NCBI GenBank assembly: GCA_013112585.1
Contig: JABFGH010000015.1
Span: 1 to 64,000, forward strand
Direction of reading: 5' to 3'
Length of the DNA stretch: 64,000 nt
From: Ignavibacteriota bacterium
GTDB taxonomy: Bacteria; Bacteroidota; Ignavibacteria; Ignavibacteriales; Melioribacteraceae
Under the pieces are notes generated by a model. It saw only the letters and a program-made list of their open reading frames with translations, ran no database searches and was not told where the DNA came from. Of the stretch, positions 60,458-64,000 are shown in pieces. The translations under genes and the position numbers were made by a program. Numbering within the stretch: position 1 is the first letter of the stretch; the number at the start of each line of letters is the position of its first letter.

Positions 60458-61798
60458 ATGAAGACTAAAAGAGCACTTAATGTTTTTATGATTTTCCTTT
60501 TTACTGCTCCCTTGCTGTTGGCGCAAGAAATGGAAAGATCATTCAGCTACGATGATTTTCGAACACCGGAATACTGCGGTACATCATGCCATGTACAGTT
60601 TTATCAGCAATGGCAGCAGTCTATGATGGCGCAGGCATACACACATGAGTGGGATGAAGTAGAATATTTTAAACTGGCAGTACCTCATGCAGATAGGGAC
60701 GAAAATGTTGCAGCAGTAAAGCACGAATGCAACGGCTGCCACGCTCCAATTTCTTTTCTCGTCGGCGATACCCCTCCACCTAAACCTGCAATGAACTCTC
60801 GAGCAAACGAATCGGTTTCATGCGAAGCCTGCCATTTGATTACTGGGTTTAAAGGTGACACTCCCTTTAATTTTAATTACATAATGGAACCGGGCAAAAA
60901 AAAATATTCCGGAAGAGGAACAGATGCTAAATCACCAAATCATGAAATTGTTGCAACGGAACTGCATAAGTCGGGCGACTTTTGCGGAATTTGCCACAAT
61001 GAAAAAAGCCCCTACGGTGCATGGGTAAAATCAACTCACCTGGAATGGAAAGAAGGACCGTATGCAAAAGAAGGTGTTCAATGCCAGGACTGCCACATGC
61101 CGAAAGCTGAATATGCAACGGCGGAAATGGGTAGAGTGTATAAGGATGCTCGATTGCATTTATTCCACGGGGCACACGACCCGGGGAAAGTTGGAGGAAC
61201 AATTGAATTAAGAATTAACCCCGATATAGAAATGGCTGAGCCGGGCGGAGTAGCTAAGTTTACTATTCATTTATTCAATCAAAAAACCGGACACAAATTT
61301 CCATCCGGCTCTGTTGAAGACAGAATAGTTTGGCTGCATGTTGAAGCAGTGGATGCCGCCGGAAATGTTTATCACTTACCTGTTGATAAAAAAGGTTTTG
61401 AAGGTGAGGAATATACAATTGCGGCAGATGTATTGGCTTATCAGGATATGGGAATTGCTTTGGATAAGCCCAACTTCAAAGGTGTGCAGAGAGACGGCGT
61501 GCCTATCGGCGATAGAATATTCAGAATGCCTTATTTCGATCCCCAGGGCAGAATGACAATTCAGCAATGGAACACAAAATCTTTCGGCGTAGATTACAGA
61601 ATTGGTCCGAGAGAAACTATTACAGAAACTTTCACTTTTAATATTCCTTTTGAAGCAGCGCCCGGTAAAATGAAAGTTAATGCTGTGCTGAACTATCAAA
61701 AACTTGTAAAACCTGTTGCCGATTTTCTCGGTGTACCGGATGAAGCTGATATTATGATAGTTAATAACCACTCAACAGAAATTGAAATTATTGATTAA
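60458..61798 (+). CDS. Multiheme c-type cytochrome
   Basis: A 446-aa exported cytochrome with a signal peptide ending LLLAQ. Four CXXCH heme sites are visible (CNGCH, CEACH, CGICH, CQDCH) plus an unusual CGTSCH (CX3CH) near residue 36. The heme domain (residues 30-220) resembles cytochrome c554-type folds and is followed by a beta-rich C-terminal domain with GHKFPSGSVEDRIVWLHVEA. It is likely periplasmic or surface-exposed and passes electrons to the porin-like partner encoded ten bases downstream. Confidence 0.85.
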   Translation: MKTKRALNVFMIFLFTAPLLLAQEMERSFSYDDFRTPEYCGTSCHVQFYQQWQQSMMAQAYTHEWDEVEYFKLAVPHADRDENVAAVKHECNGCHAPISFLVGDTPPPKPAMNSRANESVSCEACHLITGFKGDTPFNFNYIMEPGKKKYSGRGTDAKSPNHEIVATELHKSGDFCGICHNEKSPYGAWVKSTHLEWKEGPYAKEGVQCQDCHMPKAEYATAEMGRVYKDARLHLFHGAHDPGKVGGTIELRINPDIEMAEPGGVAKFTIHLFNQKTGHKFPSGSVEDRIVWLHVEAVDAAGNVYHLPVDKKGFEGEEYTIAADVLAYQDMGIALDKPNFKGVQRDGVPIGDRIFRMPYFDPQGRMTIQQWNTKSFGVDYRIGPRETITETFTFNIPFEAAPGKMKVNAVLNYQKLVKPVADFLGVPDEADIMIVNNHSTEIEIID

Positions 61799-61807
61799 GG
61801 AGGAGTT

Positions 61808-62983
61808 ATGAAAAAATCATTTTTATTTTTATTGATCACTATTTTCGTATGTGAATTTTACACCACGGATGTGTATGGAATACCGGCATTTGCACGTAAG
61901 TACCGGATGAGCTGCAAAACGTGTCATTCACCTATGCCGAGGTTAAAAGCTTACGGCGATGAATTTGCAGGCAATGGTTTTAAGCTTGCCGATAAACAAG
62001 CACCCCGCTACTATGTTGAAACAGGCGATAGCGAACTTTCTCTTATTCGCGATTTTCCTTTGGCACTTAGAATGGATGCTCATGTTACTTACAGAAATGA
62101 ACCTCAGCGAAATGACTTCAAAACACCATGGATACTGAAACTGCTTTCGGGCGGCGAAATTGCTAATAATGTTGCCTACTATTTTTACTTCTATTTAAGC
62201 GAATACGGAGAAGTTGCAGGTGTTGAAGATGCTTACATTATGTTTAACAACTTGTTCGGCAGTGAACTGGATATTTATGCCGGTCAGTTCCAGGTTTCTG
62301 ATCCTTTATTTAAAAGAGAGCTGAGATTAACATTAGAAGATTACAGTATTTATAAAGTGAAGCCTTCATTTTCCGATATCAGTTTAGCTTATGATAGAGG
62401 ATTTATGTTTACCTACGGATTTGATACCGGAACCGATGTAATGTTTGAAGTGCTTAATGGAAATGGCTTATCACAATTAAATGGTTTGCGTCAGCTGGAT
62501 AAAGATGATTATAAAAATCTTGCCGGAAGAATAACACAAGATGTTGGCGATTTTTTACGTGTCGGTTTCTTCGGCTATTTTGGTCAAGAGATGATAAATA
62601 TCGGCTCTGTAAATCAAACAAAAAACAAAATGCATTATTGGGGACCGGATTTAACATTATCCTACAATGATAAGATTGAACTAAATGTGCAATATCTTCA
62701 AAGGGAGGATGATGTAGAAAATTCGACAGTCTATTCTGACAAGATTAAAACCAGGGGCGGTTTGGCAGAATTAATTATTACACCGAATGGTGATGACAGT
62801 AAGTGGTATGCTGTTGGTATGTTTAACCTTGTGGAGTCAGATATGGCAGATTTGAATTATCGTACTGCTGCATTGCACATTGGTCATTTACTTAATAGAA
62901 ATATTAGGCTTGTGGGAGAGTACACTTACAATTTAACTTATGAATTTAATCAGGTAGGTATTGGTGTAGTAACTGCTTTTTAA
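61808..62983 (+). CDS. Porin-like outer-membrane protein with N-terminal c-type heme site
   Basis: A 391-aa protein with a signal peptide, then one heme-binding CKTCH in MSCKTCHSPMPRLKAYGDEFAGNGF near residue 39. The remainder is a beta-barrel: repeated amphipathic strands such as VAYYFYFYLSEYGEVAG and ELNVQYLQRE, ending in an aromatic residue (FNQVGIGVVTAF). The arrangement suggests an outer-membrane conduit that takes electrons from the multiheme cytochrome encoded immediately upstream. AAGGAGGAG precedes the start. Transport of ions or electrons is inferred. Confidence 0.75.
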   Translation: MKKSFLFLLITIFVCEFYTTDVYGIPAFARKYRMSCKTCHSPMPRLKAYGDEFAGNGFKLADKQAPRYYVETGDSELSLIRDFPLALRMDAHVTYRNEPQRNDFKTPWILKLLSGGEIANNVAYYFYFYLSEYGEVAGVEDAYIMFNNLFGSELDIYAGQFQVSDPLFKRELRLTLEDYSIYKVKPSFSDISLAYDRGFMFTYGFDTGTDVMFEVLNGNGLSQLNGLRQLDKDDYKNLAGRITQDVGDFLRVGFFGYFGQEMINIGSVNQTKNKMHYWGPDLTLSYNDKIELNVQYLQREDDVENSTVYSDKIKTRGGLAELIITPNGDDSKWYAVGMFNLVESDMADLNYRTAALHIGHLLNRNIRLVGEYTYNLTYEFNQVGIGVVTAF

Positions 62984-62990
62984 ATTAAAA

Positions 62991-63019
62991 TACTCCGTGG
63001 GCTAAATGCTCACGGAGTA
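62991..63019. terminator. Hairpin between the cytochrome operon and the RRM gene
   Basis: TACTCCGTG and CACGGAGTA form a 9-bp stem with an 11-base loop, located 8 bases after the porin stop and 7 bases from the convergent RRM stop. Flanking A/T runs are short but allow a bidirectional terminator. Confidence 0.65.
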
Positions 63020-63025
63020 ATAAAT

Positions 63026-63292
63026 TTATCTGCGTCTTCCTTTTTTATCTTTCGGCGGTCTTGCTTCATTTACAATTATTCTTTTTCCTTTCAGTTCCGC
63101 AGTGTTTAATTCTTTCATTGCACTTGCCGCTTCTGTATTGTTCATCATTTCAACAAACCCAAATCCTTTAGATTGCTGAGAAAATAAATCTCTTATTATT
63201 TTAGTTGATCTTACCTTTCCATATTTTGCAAAAGCATCTTCAAGCTCTTGATCGCTTACATCGGGTGATATATTGCCTACAAAAATATTCAT
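63026..63292 (-). CDS. RNA-recognition-motif protein
   Basis: An 88-aa single RRM. RNP2 is IFVGNIS and RNP1 is KGFGFVEM, both with the expected aromatic residues; the tail RPPKDKKGRRR is basic. Such glycine-poor bacterial RRM proteins bind single-stranded RNA and are often induced by cold. Its neighbour is the cold-shock protein gene, though on the opposite strand. Confidence 0.9.
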   Translation of the reverse strand: MNIFVGNISPDVSDQELEDAFAKYGKVRSTKIIRDLFSQQSKGFGFVEMMNNTEAASAMKELNTAELKGKRIIVNEARPPKDKKGRRR

Positions 63293-63646
63293 TTTAACTC
63301 CTTGGTACTCAATACCATTTAATTGCTTATCCTAATCGAAGAGAAATTTTGACTCAATAATTAGGGGAAAATAATGAGAGGGTTTCATTTAGATTTCTTA
63401 AAAATAAAGGTAAACAAAATATTATTGGCGTCCAATTTAGGTTGGTTTATATTCAAACTTAAATATTTTTTTAAGTTTTATATAAGTTAAAGCGTTTTAA
63501 AAAGTTAGGTTGTAATGATTAGTTTATATATCTTTACAATTGAAGACAGTAAACGTAAGAAAATGTTGTAGTTTCAGAATTACCCTTTCCATTTTTTTAA
63601 GCCCTGTCAAATTATTTATTTCATAAAAAGTAGGAGCATCTGTAAT
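63293..63646 (+). promoter_or_regulatory. Long leader region of the cold-shock gene
   Basis: The 350 bases between the divergent RRM and csp genes hold no coding sequence. They include AT-rich stretches and GTAGGAG at 63631-63637, the csp ribosome-binding site. A long leader is typical for cold-shock mRNAs that refold at low temperature; no specific fold was confirmed. Confidence 0.4.
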
Positions 63647-63856
63647 ATGGCAGAGCGAATTCAAGGAACTGTTAAATGGTTTAACAGCTCAAAAGGTTAT
63701 GGTTTTATTTCACAAGAAAACGGCGAAGATGTATTTGTACATTTTCAATCAATTGTTAGCGATGGTTATAAATCATTAAACGAAAACGATAGAGTTGAAT
63801 TTTTGGTAACTGACGGTCAAAAAGGTCCTCAGGCATCTGAAGTTAAAGTTATCTAA
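63647..63856 (+). CDS. cspA: Cold-shock protein, CspA family
   Basis: A 69-aa OB-fold RNA chaperone. RNP1 is KGYGFIS and RNP2 is DVFVHFQS, and [11 protein letters not shown] is the family start. It melts RNA secondary structure. GTAGGAG lies 9 bases before the ATG. A strong intrinsic terminator follows at 63881. Confidence 0.96.
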   Translation: MAERIQGTVKWFNSSKGYGFISQENGEDVFVHFQSIVSDGYKSLNENDRVEFLVTDGQKGPQASEVKVI

Positions 63857-63880
63857 TTCAGAATATAAAATTTGTAACTC

Positions 63881-63910
63881 GAGTCCCGTAAATTGCGGGA
63901 CTCTTTTATT
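63881..63910 (+). terminator. Intrinsic terminator of cspA
   Basis: GAGTCCCG and CGGGACTC form a perfect 8-bp stem with a 7-base loop, followed by TTTTATTTT. It lies 25 bases after the cspA stop. Beyond it, 63911-64000 has no gene that can be supported. Confidence 0.9.
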
Positions 63911-64000
63911 TTAAACCGCTCACATTTTTATGCAGCACTCAATTTTCTCTGTTGATCAAATTCACAACCACTTTAATTATCATATCTTTTTCTGCCGGAT

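Noticed and set aside
63939-64000. Minus-strand end of a gene at the right edge (IIKVVVNLINREN then stop)
   Set aside because: Only 20 codons are visible, so neither coding status nor family can be supported.
1-64000. CRISPR arrays, rRNA and tRNA genes
   Set aside because: No regularly spaced direct repeats, rRNA-like sequence or complete tRNA cloverleaf was recognised by reading; a covariance search could still find a tRNA that was missed.

Overview
This AT-rich window looks like a chromosomal segment of a Bacteroidota/Chlorobi-group bacterium, most likely an Ignavibacteriota (Ignavibacteria) relative. Three secreted proteins end in the type IX secretion sorting domain with the NFPNPFNP-type motif. 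The rpsT promoter fits the Bacteroidota TTTG / TANNTTTG pattern. dnaA, an M64 peptidase, multiheme cytochromes and an RRM protein complete the picture. No rRNA, tRNA or CRISPR array was recognised.

Layout. 0-17.5 kb is mostly core and secreted functions: queD/queE, a frameshifted DUF3800 gene, an M16 protease, rpsT, a GlmU-like nucleotidyltransferase, dnaA with an oriC-like upstream region, and a cluster of secreted proteins (type IX cargo, M64, FG-GAP and M6-like). 17.6-36.6 kb is a patchwork of accessory stress and detoxification genes mixed with gene fragments: SMR pump, cytosine deaminase, DUF6448, DsbA-like protein, methyltransferase, MarC, MhqO/MhqD-like pair, YVTN lipoprotein, MFS, DUF5996, GNAT, two pirins, AraC regulator, FUSC and baeRF. 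45.8-52.2 kb is a stress block: rtcB, DUF308, SDR, and a bdh-dps-kat-hpf run. 55-64 kb returns to ordinary genes: pdxH, toxin-antitoxin genes, DoxX, msrB, a multiheme cytochrome plus porin-cytochrome pair, an RRM protein and cspA.

Most interesting. 37.0-45.6 kb and 52.3-55.1 kb look like two decayed integrons. Single genes or small gene groups all lie on the minus strand, and all but one (hutG, at 0.3 kb) are directly followed by an imperfect palindrome with attC-like arms. In several cases the first bases of a cassette are complementary to the outer arm of its own palindrome, as integron cassette logic requires. At the upstream edge of each block lies a related attI-like sequence followed by the broken, divergently oriented start of a tyrosine-recombinase gene. 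A third trace of the same start lies at 56.4 kb. Cargo includes a three-gene restriction-modification system, a sigma-factor/VOC/TfoX/SRPBCC group, an adenylate cyclase, an NTF2-like protein, DUF6090, DUF6544 and a formimidoylglutamase.

Second pattern. Four intact genes (codA, FUSC, hpf, pdxH) each have a short copy of their own 3' end further downstream on the same strand, with unrelated genes between. The hpf pair brackets the larger integron block. A third element is a MITE-like repeat of about 270 bp with CCCGAATTATGCA termini, present as one complete, one end-decayed and one internally deleted copy.
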